From: an uncultured Oscillospiraceae bacterium
GTDB lineage: Bacteria > Bacillota > Clostridia > Oscillospirales > Oscillospiraceae
NCBI GenBank assembly: GCA_905234005.1
Contig: CAJOFW010000095.1
Location: 1-6,213, forward strand
Direction: 5' to 3'
DNA: 6,213 nt
In this document: positions 1 to 5,720 of the stretch, piece by piece
Layout: every line of letters begins with the position of its first letter
Numbering within the stretch: the stretch's first letter is position 1
Position numbers and translations under genes: made by a program
Notes under the pieces: generated by a model
Seen by the model: only the letters and a program-made list of their open reading frames with translations
Databases searched by the model: none
What the model was told of the DNA's origin: nothing

Positions 1-205
1 GCCGTATGTGCTTTACACCGTACAGGAGGGAGATTCGATACACAGCATCGCAAAGGCGCACGGAATCTCCACGAAGGATCTCTGTATACTCAATCAGATC
101 GTGATCATCGAAACGGCAAAATCCCATGGATACGAATTTGACGACGTAACGGAGTACGCCGGGTACCTGTATCCGGGCGAGGAGCTGCTGGTGCCGAACA
201 ATTAA
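1..205 (+). CDS. LysM-domain protein, C-terminal fragment (5' end outside window)
   Basis: This is the last 67 or so codons of a gene that begins before the window. The frame is open to the left edge (codons start at base 2, reading P-Y-V-L-Y-T-V...), and the GTG at 8 is more likely an internal Val than a start because no ribosome binding site is visible. The visible part is one LysM module, a fold that binds N-acetylglucosamine in peptidoglycan or spore cortex. It opens with YTVQEGDSIHSIAKAHGI, continues with KDLCILNQ, and closes with LYPGEELLVPNN just before the TAA stop. Between the usual Asn-Gln and the closing Pro-Gly-Glu lies an insertion of about 20 residues (IVIIETAKSHGYEFDDVTEY), which is longer than in a standard LysM. 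The protein is probably envelope- or spore-associated. The catalytic or partner domain, if any, is out of view, so no function is assigned beyond glycan binding. Confidence 0.75.
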   Translation, partial: PYVLYTVQEGDSIHSIAKAHGISTKDLCILNQIVIIETAKSHGYEFDDVTEYAGYLYPGEELLVPNN

Positions 206-228
206 TAGACACCGTTGAGGTATCGGTA

Positions 229-250
229 CGGCGCCGGCAAGGCGGCGCCG
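229..250 (+). terminator. GC-rich hairpin downstream of the LysM gene
   Basis: Bases 229-236 (CGGCGCCG) pair perfectly with 243-250 around a 6-nt loop, 23 bases after the LysM stop codon. There is no run of T after the stem, so it is a weak candidate for an intrinsic terminator. It may instead protect the 3' end of the mRNA. A small second hairpin (ACAG-CTG-CTGT) follows directly. Confidence 0.35.
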
Positions 251-307
251 CACAGCTGCTGTCAGATCAGTTGCTATCAGATAAGATTATTCCCACACGG
301 ACAGAAC

Positions 308-313
308 GGGAGG
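308..313 (+). promoter_or_regulatory. Ribosome binding site of the ferredoxin pseudogene
   Basis: GGGAGG lies 8 nt before the ATG at 322. It fixes the start of the degraded ferredoxin at 322 rather than at the TTG at 271, and suggests that the gene was once expressed as a stand-alone small protein. Confidence 0.55.
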
Positions 314-321
314 TTCGCGCC

Positions 322-494
322 ATGGCCGACAGGCCCGTAACCCGCTATTTCATCACCGACCGCTGCATCGCCTGCGGCACCTGCCTCGCCGTGTGCCGGC
401 AGAGCTGCATCGCGGGCGCGACAGCGCCTGCGTACGATGCGGCGTCTGCGCCGAAAAATGCCCCGTGCGGGCGATCGTCAAAATCGAAGGGTGA
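322..494 (+). pseudogene. Frameshifted 2[4Fe-4S] ferredoxin-like gene
   Basis: The start at 322 gives MADRPVTRYFITDRCIACGTC..., with a complete cluster motif C-x2-C-x2-C-x3-C (Cys codons at 364, 373, 382, 394). In this frame no second cluster follows and the product ends as low-complexity sequence at 522. Shifting frame near 420 gives DSACVRCGVCAEKCP, a complete second motif (Cys codons at 429, 438, 447, 459, then Pro), followed by VRAIVKIEG and a TGA at 492-494. The distance between the two motifs is 32 nt, against about 54 nt (18 residues) in clostridial ferredoxins, so roughly 22 nt appear to be lost, which both shortens the spacer and breaks the frame. The intact ancestor would be a small electron carrier. 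Alternatively it is the C-terminal ferredoxin part of a flavin-binding pyridoxamine-oxidase-like fusion, where a YFITDxCIxCGTC start also occurs. A sequencing error alone does not explain the missing spacer. Confidence 0.7.
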
Positions 495-498
495 CGGC

Positions 499-520
499 AA
501 GGCCCATATAAGGCCCATAT
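499..520. repeat. 11-bp perfect tandem duplication
   Basis: AAGGCCCATAT occurs twice back to back (499-509 and 510-520), immediately after the end of the ferredoxin pseudogene. It looks like a slippage duplication in non-coding DNA. No function is evident. Confidence 0.8.
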
Positions 521-617
521 GATATTGATACTGTTCTCCGATTAAAAGCTTCGTCTCGTTACCGGGCGCAAAGCCTTGGAAACGCTGCCTTTTCGAGCGA
601 ATACAAAGTTCTTTTTG

Positions 618-643
618 ATACTTTTTCTTTCAAGAAAAAGTAT
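618..643. repeat. AT-rich 12-bp palindrome
   Basis: ATACTTTTTCTT (618-629) is followed by TC and then its exact reverse complement, AAGAAAAAGTAT (632-643). It lies in the gene-free stretch 523-733, between the ferredoxin pseudogene and the 3' end of the nucleotidase gene. The arms are A/T-rich with no GC core or free T-run, so it is not a typical terminator. Similar palindromes may be dispersed in intergenic DNA of gut Clostridia, but that is recollection and untested here. The rest of 523-733 holds only the hairpin at 667-700. Confidence 0.6.
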
Positions 644-666
644 GAGATATGGAATACAGATAGAAT

Positions 667-700
667 ACAGCGCGTCCGGCAATTGTACCGGACGCGCTGT
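667..700 (-). terminator. Strong hairpin terminator of the nucleotidase gene
   Basis: ACAGCGCGTCCGG (667-679) pairs perfectly with 688-700, giving a 13-bp GC-rich stem with an 8-nt loop (CAATTGTA). It starts 33 bases past the stop codon of the minus-strand nucleotidase. On the minus strand the stem is followed by a T-rich but interrupted tract (ATTCTATCTGTATT). No plus-strand gene needs it, so it is assigned to the nucleotidase transcript. Confidence 0.7.
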
Positions 701-733
701 GTTTCTATGTCTGTGCTGTTTTTGGGGAAGCGC

Positions 734-2752
734 TCACCCCACCGCGACGATGCGGCCGTCGGGGGCGACGGTGTTCGGGAGGATCGTGTAGTCGTCCGCC
801 GTGTGCGAGGAGAGCCAGCTTGCGACAAGCTCCTGCACCTCTACCTTGTCGTGGCAGATCCAGTCGGCCTGATCGCCGGTGTAGCTGTCGATCTCGCCGC
901 CGGTCATCGTGAGGACGCCCTCGCACGTCCAGTCGTCGGGCACCTGGATGCCGCCGTTTGCCGCGTCATACACGAGCGTGTCGCCGACCTCGATCGTCAC
1001 GGGCGTGCCCGTGCCGTCGGCATAGGTATACGTCACACGGACGCCGGAATACTGGTTGAAGGTGTTCTCCTCCTTGTCCGGGTAGACGCTGTTGAGGCCG
1101 CGTGTGACCATGCTCAGAATCTGCGACGCGTCATAGGTGTCGTAATAGAGAACCGTCGGGTTCGCGAAGATGCTCTGCAGGCTCTCGAGCGTGATGTCGC
1201 CGGCCTCGACGGAGGCGCGGAACCAGTAGCCGGGATAGCACACGAAGTCATAGTCGACGCCCATGGCCTCGGAGCAGGCGGCGCGGATGACGTCGGTCAT
1301 GAAGTCGCCGAGGTTTGTCTCATTGCCGCGGACGGTGCCGCCCTCGTTGCCGGCGGACAGGCGCTCGCCGTTTAAGAAGTACGGGGTCTCGGCGATGGCT
1401 TTGCCGTAGTCCTCCTTGACCTTCGCGGTGGCAAGATCGACGATGGCCTGCACGTCCGGGTCGGGCGTGATGCCGCTCATGTCCTGTATGACCTCGCCGT
1501 GCGCCGCGATGACCTCGCCGTCCCTGACGTAGAGGTACATCACGCCGATGCAGTAGCCGAAGCTCTCGGCCTGGTTCACGAAGCAGCTCCCCTCGCCGAC
1601 GAGGACGCCCTGGCCCCGGTTGATGATCGAGTGCGTGTGGCCGTCGACGAACGCGTCAAGGCCGGTCACGCTGTCGGCGAGCTGCCAGGAGTTCGTGTCG
1701 TTCGACGTGCCGCCGGTGACGTTCTCGCCCATCCAGCCGGTGTGGCCGACGCCGACGACGACGGTCGCGCCGTCCGCCCGGAGCCTGTCCGTGCACGCCT
1801 GTGAGGTTTTAATGGAACCGGACGTGTCAAGATCGACGCCCAGAGCGCCGCCGCAGGTCGTCAGACCGAACAGGCCGACGACCGTGCCGTTGTCGGTCGT
1901 GAAGGTGATCGTGTCGGGGTAGGGGTTCACGCCGCCCTCGATGTTTTCAAGGCCCAGCGCCGTGAGGTCGAGGCTGCCGTCCGCCGCCGTCGTGACCTTT
2001 TCGTACAGCTCATCAAAAAGCTCCGCGCCGATGATCGGCTCGTAGCCCGCCGCGTAGTCGCCGAGGGGCAGACCGTCCTCGATCGCCATGACGTTCGAGC
2101 AGACCGTCACCGTGTGCTCGTACAGGTTCGAGAGCAGAACGTTCTGCCGCGCCACGCCGGCGGAGGTGTAGTCGTTGTTGCCCGGGGCGATGACGTCGTA
2201 CACGCCGTCCAAGATCGCGGGGATCAGCTCGCCGTTGTACGAGCCGGCGACGGCCTCTCCGCCGCCGTAGACGTCGCCGGCGGAGACGGTCAGCACGAGC
2301 GAGTAGTCGCCCGACGCCTTGAGCGCGTCGGCAAAGCCCTTGACGTACGGCTCAACGTCAATGTGGCCGTGCACGTCGTTCGTGTGGACGACGGCGATGA
2401 CCTCATCGTAGTCGGATACGAACTGGACGTTGCCGATGATCTCGCCGTTTTCGACCGAGTCGGACTCATCGAAGAACACGACGATCGGGTATTGACACTC
2501 GATCGGCGCGCCCGCGGCGATCTCGAGCCTGCCGACCGTGAGATCGGTCGTGAACGTGTAGCCCTCCTCGCCGATGATGAGCTCATCGAGCGTCTCCGGG
2601 GTCAGGTACACGACGTCCGTGTCCGTGATCGCGCCGTCGCCGGACGCGCCGCCGGACGCCTCGCCCGAGGCGAGCGCTCCCGTGCCCGCAAGCAGGCTCA
2701 TCGCGAGCAGCAGCGCAAGCAGCACGGACAGATGCTTCTGGATGTGTTTCAT
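734..2752 (-). CDS. Secreted 5'-nucleotidase / cyclic-nucleotide phosphodiesterase family protein (UshA/YfkN-like)
   Basis: The 672-residue product probably removes phosphate from nucleotides outside the membrane to salvage phosphate and nucleosides. It starts at ATG 2752-2750, set by AAGGAG 8 nt upstream; a longer reading from 2806 would lie across the promoter. Residues 1-28 form a signal peptide (KH..KH, then LSVLLALLLAMSLLAG, cleavage after ALA), followed by a SGEASGGASGDG linker and about 80 residues of unassigned N-terminal sequence. The metallophosphatase domain shows TNDVHG (124-129), SAGDVYGG (157-164), GNND (191-194), GVGHTG (334-339) and DGHTHS (370-375). The C-terminal nucleotidase domain shows RGNETNLGDF (475-484), then GYWFRASVEAGDIT and FNQYSGVRVTY. 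The usual His of GNH(D/E) is Asn193, so catalysis may be altered. There is no lipobox or LPXTG motif. The gene is monocistronic and diverges from the beta-helix gene. Substrate specificity cannot be read from the sequence. Confidence 0.9.
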   Translation of the reverse strand: MKHIQKHLSVLLALLLAMSLLAGTGALASGEASGGASGDGAITDTDVVYLTPETLDELIIGEEGYTFTTDLTVGRLEIAAGAPIECQYPIVVFFDESDSVENGEIIGNVQFVSDYDEVIAVVHTNDVHGHIDVEPYVKGFADALKASGDYSLVLTVSAGDVYGGGEAVAGSYNGELIPAILDGVYDVIAPGNNDYTSAGVARQNVLLSNLYEHTVTVCSNVMAIEDGLPLGDYAAGYEPIIGAELFDELYEKVTTAADGSLDLTALGLENIEGGVNPYPDTITFTTDNGTVVGLFGLTTCGGALGVDLDTSGSIKTSQACTDRLRADGATVVVGVGHTGWMGENVTGGTSNDTNSWQLADSVTGLDAFVDGHTHSIINRGQGVLVGEGSCFVNQAESFGYCIGVMYLYVRDGEVIAAHGEVIQDMSGITPDPDVQAIVDLATAKVKEDYGKAIAETPYFLNGERLSAGNEGGTVRGNETNLGDFMTDVIRAACSEAMGVDYDFVCYPGYWFRASVEAGDITLESLQSIFANPTVLYYDTYDASQILSMVTRGLNSVYPDKEENTFNQYSGVRVTYTYADGTGTPVTIEVGDTLVYDAANGGIQVPDDWTCEGVLTMTGGEIDSYTGDQADWICHDKVEVQELVASWLSSHTADDYTILPNTVAPDGRIVAVG

Positions 2753-2760
2753 GCGTGTTT

Positions 2761-2766
2761 CTCCTT
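2761..2766 (-). promoter_or_regulatory. Ribosome binding site of the nucleotidase
   Basis: On the minus strand AAGGAG lies 8 nt before the ATG at 2752. This decides the start: the next Met upstream in frame (2806) has no such site and would place the signal peptide 18 residues inside the protein. Confidence 0.8.
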
Positions 2767-2783
2767 TTTTCTGTGATGCGACC

Positions 2784-2813
2784 ATTATACAGGATTTGGA
2801 ACGCAATTGCCAG
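2784..2813 (-). promoter_or_regulatory. Sigma-A-type promoter of the nucleotidase
   Basis: On the minus strand a perfect TATAAT -10 box (2789-2784) lies 18 bp after a CTGGCA -35-like box (2813-2808, four of six matches to TTGACA). Transcription would start near 2777, leaving a leader of about 25 nt. The weak -35 would suit a promoter that needs an activator bound just upstream, where the phased repeats lie. Confidence 0.65.
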
Positions 2814-2819
2814 CCCTTT

Positions 2820-2863
2820 TGTTTTAAGTTTGTTCATATTTTTATTAAGGAATGTTTATATTT
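2820..2863. promoter_or_regulatory. Direct repeats phased at 11 bp between divergent promoters (Pho-box-like)
   Basis: TGTTCATATTT (2831-2841) and TGTTTATATTT (2853-2863) differ at one position and are exactly 22 bp apart. Read on the minus strand in steps of 11 bp, the hexamers are TAAACA (2858-2853), TAATAA (2847-2842), TGAACA (2836-2831) and AAAACA (2825-2820). Three of the four end in A-A-C-A. Firmicute PhoP binds TT(A/C/T)ACA-type repeats with about 11-bp spacing just upstream of promoters, so this is a plausible operator. The array ends 6 bp from the nucleotidase -35 box and 5 bp from the beta-helix -35 box, so one regulator could serve both. The match is loose and the region is AT-rich by nature, so the regulator's identity is inference. 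Confidence 0.4.
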
Positions 2864-2868
2864 CCCTC

Positions 2869-2897
2869 TTGACGGGCGGCGCGGGGGACGGTATACT
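2869..2897 (+). promoter_or_regulatory. Sigma-A-type promoter of the beta-helix gene
   Basis: TTGACG (2869-2874, five of six to consensus) and TATACT (2892-2897, five of six) are separated by the ideal 17 bp. Transcription would start near 2904, giving a leader of about 38 nt. This is the best-looking promoter in the window and suggests strong expression. Confidence 0.85.
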
Positions 2898-2927
2898 GAG
2901 TGACAGATAAACCCAAAAAACAGATTT

Positions 2928-2932
2928 GGAGG
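2928..2932 (+). promoter_or_regulatory. Ribosome binding site of the beta-helix gene
   Basis: GGAGG sits 10 nt before the ATG at 2943, in the sequence TTTGGAGGAAAACACACG. It supports this start, which is also directly followed by a good signal peptide. Confidence 0.8.
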
Positions 2933-2942
2933 AAAACACACG

Positions 2943-4610
2943 ATGAAGACCACCAAGCTCCTTGCGCTGATCGTTTCGATCTGCATGGTACTGTCCCTGA
3001 GCGCCTTCGCGTCCGGCGAGGCGTCCGGCGCTTCCGGCGGCATGATGATGGGCGGCGGCGGCTCCGCCCCCACCTCCTACGACGCGGTCTATGAGATCAC
3101 GTCCGACGAGACGCTGGACGGCGTGACGATGGAGTCCACGACCGGCAGCGAGAACGTCGTACACGTCTACGAGGGCGCTGTCGCGACGATCAAGAACTCC
3201 TCGTTCTCGAATTCCGGCACCGGCAGCGGCGGCGACGCGGCCAGCTTCTACGGCGTGGGCGCGACTCTGCTCGTCTCCGACGGCGAGATGTACGTCGAGA
3301 ACGTCGACATCGACTCGACGACCTCCGGCGGCACCGGCGTGTTCGCGTATGACGACGGCGTGGCCTATGTCTCCGGCCTGACCTTCCACTCCACCGAGGG
3401 CTCGTCCGGCGGTCTGCACGTCGCCGGCGGCGGCACGCTGTACGCCTGGGACTGCGACATCGAGACCGAGGCCAGCATGTCCTCCGCGGCCATCCGCTCC
3501 GACCGCGGCGGCGGGCTTATGGTCATCGACGGCGGCTCCTATGTCACGAACGGCGGCACCGGCGCTGTCTACGTCACGGCTGACATCTCCGTCCACGACG
3601 CCTATCTCTACGCCGGCGGCTCCGAGGGCGTCGCGATCGAGGGCAAGAACACCATCCGCCTGTTCGACTGCGACCTCACCTGCACCATGATCCCCAACTC
3701 CCTGAACGATAACGCCGTTTGGAACGTCATCGTGTACCAGTCCATGAGCGGCGACGCCGACGTGGGCACCTCCGAATACGATATGATCGGCGGCACCCTG
3801 ACCTGCAACGCCGGCCCGGTCATCTACAACACCAACACCTCCAGCTACATCACGCTCAGCGGCGTGGACATCGTCCGCGGCGACGACACCACCTATATGC
3901 TCCAGGTCACCGGCAACTCCAGCTCCCGCACATGGGGCTCCGCCGGCCGCAACGGCGCGAACTGCATCTTCACGGCTGTCGATCAGGTCCTGCCCGGCGA
4001 CGTTGTGTACGACACCATCTCGAACCTTGACCTCTATCTGCTCGACGGCAGCTCCCTCGAGGGCGCGATCGTCTGCGACGACAGCTTCAACGGCGGCAAC
4101 ACCGGCGACGGCGTCGCGAATGTCTATATCGACGACGGCTCCGTCTGGACTGTGACCGGCGACTCCGTCATCACCGGCACCCTGTATCTGGCCGGCACGA
4201 TCGAGAACGCCACCATCGTGGACGAGAGCGGCGCAGTCCTCGCCGGCGACGGCGCGTACACTGTGACGGTCGGCGCGCTCGAGAACACGGTCGACGCCTC
4301 CGGCGCGGGCGAGATCCCCGTCTGGGAGGACTACGCGGTCGAGAACCCGTTCGCCTCCGACGAGGCCGGCGCCTCCGATGAGGCCGACGCCGGCTCCCTC
4401 GAGGACGCCTACAAGGAGTATCTGCACGAGTGGCTGATCGCCGAGGACGCGGTGAACGACACCATGACCGAGGACATCCGCGAGAACGAGTTCATGCCCC
4501 TCATCTGGGCCGGGGACTACACCACCTTCCCCGCCGAGATGCTCTGGAACGGCATGCTGGAAAACGGCTCCCCGATGACCTTCGAGGAGTGGTCCGCCCA
4601 GAACGGCTGA
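2943..4610 (+). CDS. Secreted acidic right-handed beta-helix surface protein
   Basis: The 555-residue product has a signal peptide at 1-23 (MKTTK, hydrophobic core, cleavage after AFA) and then a SGEASGASGGMMMGGGGSAP linker (24-43). From about 60 to 445 it is built of irregular 22-27-residue units with alternating hydrophobic residues and Gly/Asp/Ser turns (for example VFAYDDGVAYVSGLTFHST, LHVAGGGTLYAWDCDIET, VAIEGKNTIRLFDCDLT). This is the pattern of a right-handed parallel beta-helix, as in adhesins and pectate-lyase-like proteins. An ASDEAGASDEADAG linker (471-484) leads to a compact C-terminal domain (486-555) rich in Trp, Met and Glu that I cannot name. There is no LPXTG, SLH, choline-binding or transmembrane anchor. 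It is very acidic, with only five Lys. No catalytic motif is recognisable, so adhesin or glycan binding is a guess from the fold. It shares its control region and N-terminal style with the divergent nucleotidase. Confidence 0.85.
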   Translation: MKTTKLLALIVSICMVLSLSAFASGEASGASGGMMMGGGGSAPTSYDAVYEITSDETLDGVTMESTTGSENVVHVYEGAVATIKNSSFSNSGTGSGGDAASFYGVGATLLVSDGEMYVENVDIDSTTSGGTGVFAYDDGVAYVSGLTFHSTEGSSGGLHVAGGGTLYAWDCDIETEASMSSAAIRSDRGGGLMVIDGGSYVTNGGTGAVYVTADISVHDAYLYAGGSEGVAIEGKNTIRLFDCDLTCTMIPNSLNDNAVWNVIVYQSMSGDADVGTSEYDMIGGTLTCNAGPVIYNTNTSSYITLSGVDIVRGDDTTYMLQVTGNSSSRTWGSAGRNGANCIFTAVDQVLPGDVVYDTISNLDLYLLDGSSLEGAIVCDDSFNGGNTGDGVANVYIDDGSVWTVTGDSVITGTLYLAGTIENATIVDESGAVLAGDGAYTVTVGALENTVDASGAGEIPVWEDYAVENPFASDEAGASDEADAGSLEDAYKEYLHEWLIAEDAVNDTMTEDIRENEFMPLIWAGDYTTFPAEMLWNGMLENGSPMTFEEWSAQNG

Positions 4611-4623
4611 CAGCGCAAAACAG

Positions 4624-4651
4624 AAAACGGTGCCGCAAGGCACCGTTTTTT
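4624..4651 (+). terminator. Intrinsic terminator of the beta-helix gene, probably bidirectional
   Basis: AAAACGGTGCC (4624-4634) pairs perfectly with 4639-4649 around a GCAA tetraloop, and the 3' arm runs into six Ts (4646-4651), 13 bases after the beta-helix stop codon. On the minus strand the same stem is followed by TTTT-CTG-TTTT, so it can also stop corA transcripts arriving from the right. The 103 bases between it and corA hold no other clear hairpin. Confidence 0.9.
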
Positions 4652-4754
4652 CATTGCAAGAAAACGCCAAAAAGTCATCGGTATTAGCTGACAGTTACCT
4701 GGCACAAAAGGTCCTATAGAGCCGCCCGTGTGGATGCATGGTCTTTGGGGGCTG

Positions 4755-5693
4755 CTACCACCATTTTTTCTTCTTCATAAAGACCACCATAAACGCCACC
4801 ACGGCGGCGCATAGGACCACCACGGCGGGGATGCCGTACTTCCATTTGAGTATCGGCATATACGCGAAGTTCATGCCGAACCAGCCGGTGATGAGGGTCA
4901 GGGGCATGAAGATGGAGCTGATGACGGTGAGCACCTTCATGGTGTTGTTGAGGTTCACGTCCAGCATGGACTGGTACGCCTCGCGGAGCTGGAGGACGTT
5001 GTCGCCCAGCATGGTGACGTTCTGCATGAGGCGCTCGGACTTGTCCCGGAAGATGCGGAAGTACAGGAGCCCCGCCTCGGAGAAAAGCTCGTTTTCGTTG
5101 TTTATGAACTCCTGGGCGATGTCCATGAACTGCACATAGTAGTTGCGCAGGTAGAGAAGGTCGGTCTTGTAGTTCAGCAGGGAGCGGTTGAAGTCCTCCT
5201 CCACCTTCTCCTCGAAGATGCCCTCCTCCAGCTTGTGGATGCGGAATTCCAGGTCCTCCAGGACACGGTTGTCCCGGGCGATGATGCTGTCGAGAAAGGC
5301 GTACACCAGCCGTTCGAGGGACACGGTGGCGACGGGGTAGCGGTTCATGGCGGCCTTGAAGTTGCGGGAGGTGCTCATGTCCCGGTCGAACACGTCCACC
5401 ACGAGGAAGAGGTTTTTCTTGACGTACAGGGCGATGCAGTCCTCGTCGTTCTGGGGGTGGGCGGCGTCCGTCACGGTGATGGTGGTGAAGCAGCAGTCCT
5501 CATACACCGCGATACTGGACCGGAAATACCGCCGCTCCTCCTGGCACTGGTCCACCGTAGTCCGCGAAAAGCCGAACCTGCGGTAGCAGTCCTTCAGCCG
5601 GGATAGGGTGATATACCCGGCGGTCAGGCGCTCGGGGTCAATGTCCTTTTCCTCGATCAGCTTCATGCCGGACGGCCCGAATTCGTAGTACAT
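4755..5693 (-). CDS. CorA-family Mg2+/divalent cation channel
   Basis: The 312-residue product is a membrane channel of the CorA (2-TM-GxN) family, which as a pentamer lets Mg2+ or related divalent cations into the cell. The signature is GWFGMNF (270-276): the GMN selectivity motif (273-275) directly follows TM1 (about 253-271), then a short outer loop (AYMPILKWKYG) and TM2 (about 287-306), ending in the basic tail KKKKWW. Residues 1-250 are the cytoplasmic domain, with the long alpha-helical stalk typical of CorA (ERLVYAFLDSIIARDNRVLEDLE... through LREAYQSMLDVNLNNTMKVL). The length fits the family. The start at 5693 is set by AGGAGG 6 nt upstream. The gene follows cysS on the same strand after 135 nt that include a structured RNA candidate. 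Mg2+ is the usual substrate, but Co2+, Ni2+ or Zn2+ export cannot be excluded for this family. Confidence 0.92.
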   Translation of the reverse strand: MYYEFGPSGMKLIEEKDIDPERLTAGYITLSRLKDCYRRFGFSRTTVDQCQEERRYFRSSIAVYEDCCFTTITVTDAAHPQNDEDCIALYVKKNLFLVVDVFDRDMSTSRNFKAAMNRYPVATVSLERLVYAFLDSIIARDNRVLEDLEFRIHKLEEGIFEEKVEEDFNRSLLNYKTDLLYLRNYYVQFMDIAQEFINNENELFSEAGLLYFRIFRDKSERLMQNVTMLGDNVLQLREAYQSMLDVNLNNTMKVLTVISSIFMPLTLITGWFGMNFAYMPILKWKYGIPAVVVLCAAVVAFMVVFMKKKKWW

Positions 5694-5699
5694 GTTGCT

Positions 5700-5705
5700 C
5701 CTCCT
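5700..5705 (-). promoter_or_regulatory. Ribosome binding site of corA
   Basis: A perfect AGGAGG (minus strand, 5705-5700) lies 6 nt before the ATG at 5693 and fixes the start. It lies 15 nt after the end of the structured leader element, close enough for that structure to affect translation. Confidence 0.85.
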
Positions 5706-5720
5706 GCACGGCTTTTGGTC

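Noticed and set aside
683..2776. Long plus-strand open frames opposite the nucleotidase gene (683-1375, 1499-1804, 2114-2776)
   Set aside because: They are shadows of a GC-rich gene with recognisable metallophosphatase motifs on the minus strand. The translations are Arg/Val/Ala/Asp-rich without family motifs.
2753..2806. An earlier start for the nucleotidase at 2806 (adding MRSKSCIMVASQKKGETR)
   Set aside because: That segment contains the TATAAT box and the ribosome binding site of the start at 2752, and it would bury the signal peptide 18 residues in.
2856..4670. A 604-codon open frame on the minus strand covering the whole beta-helix gene
   Set aside because: It is an antisense shadow caused by the gene's C/G-ending codons, which leave few stops on the other strand. 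Its translation is monotonous (Ala/Val/Gly/Asp), and it would run through the plus-strand promoter and terminator. The plus-strand frame has a promoter, ribosome binding site, signal peptide and terminator in order.
4652..4754. A gene, small RNA or separate corA terminator in the converging interval
   Set aside because: The CTATAG-centred partial palindrome is too weak for a terminator, there is no plausible reading frame with a ribosome binding site, and the hairpin at 4624-4651 can already stop both genes.
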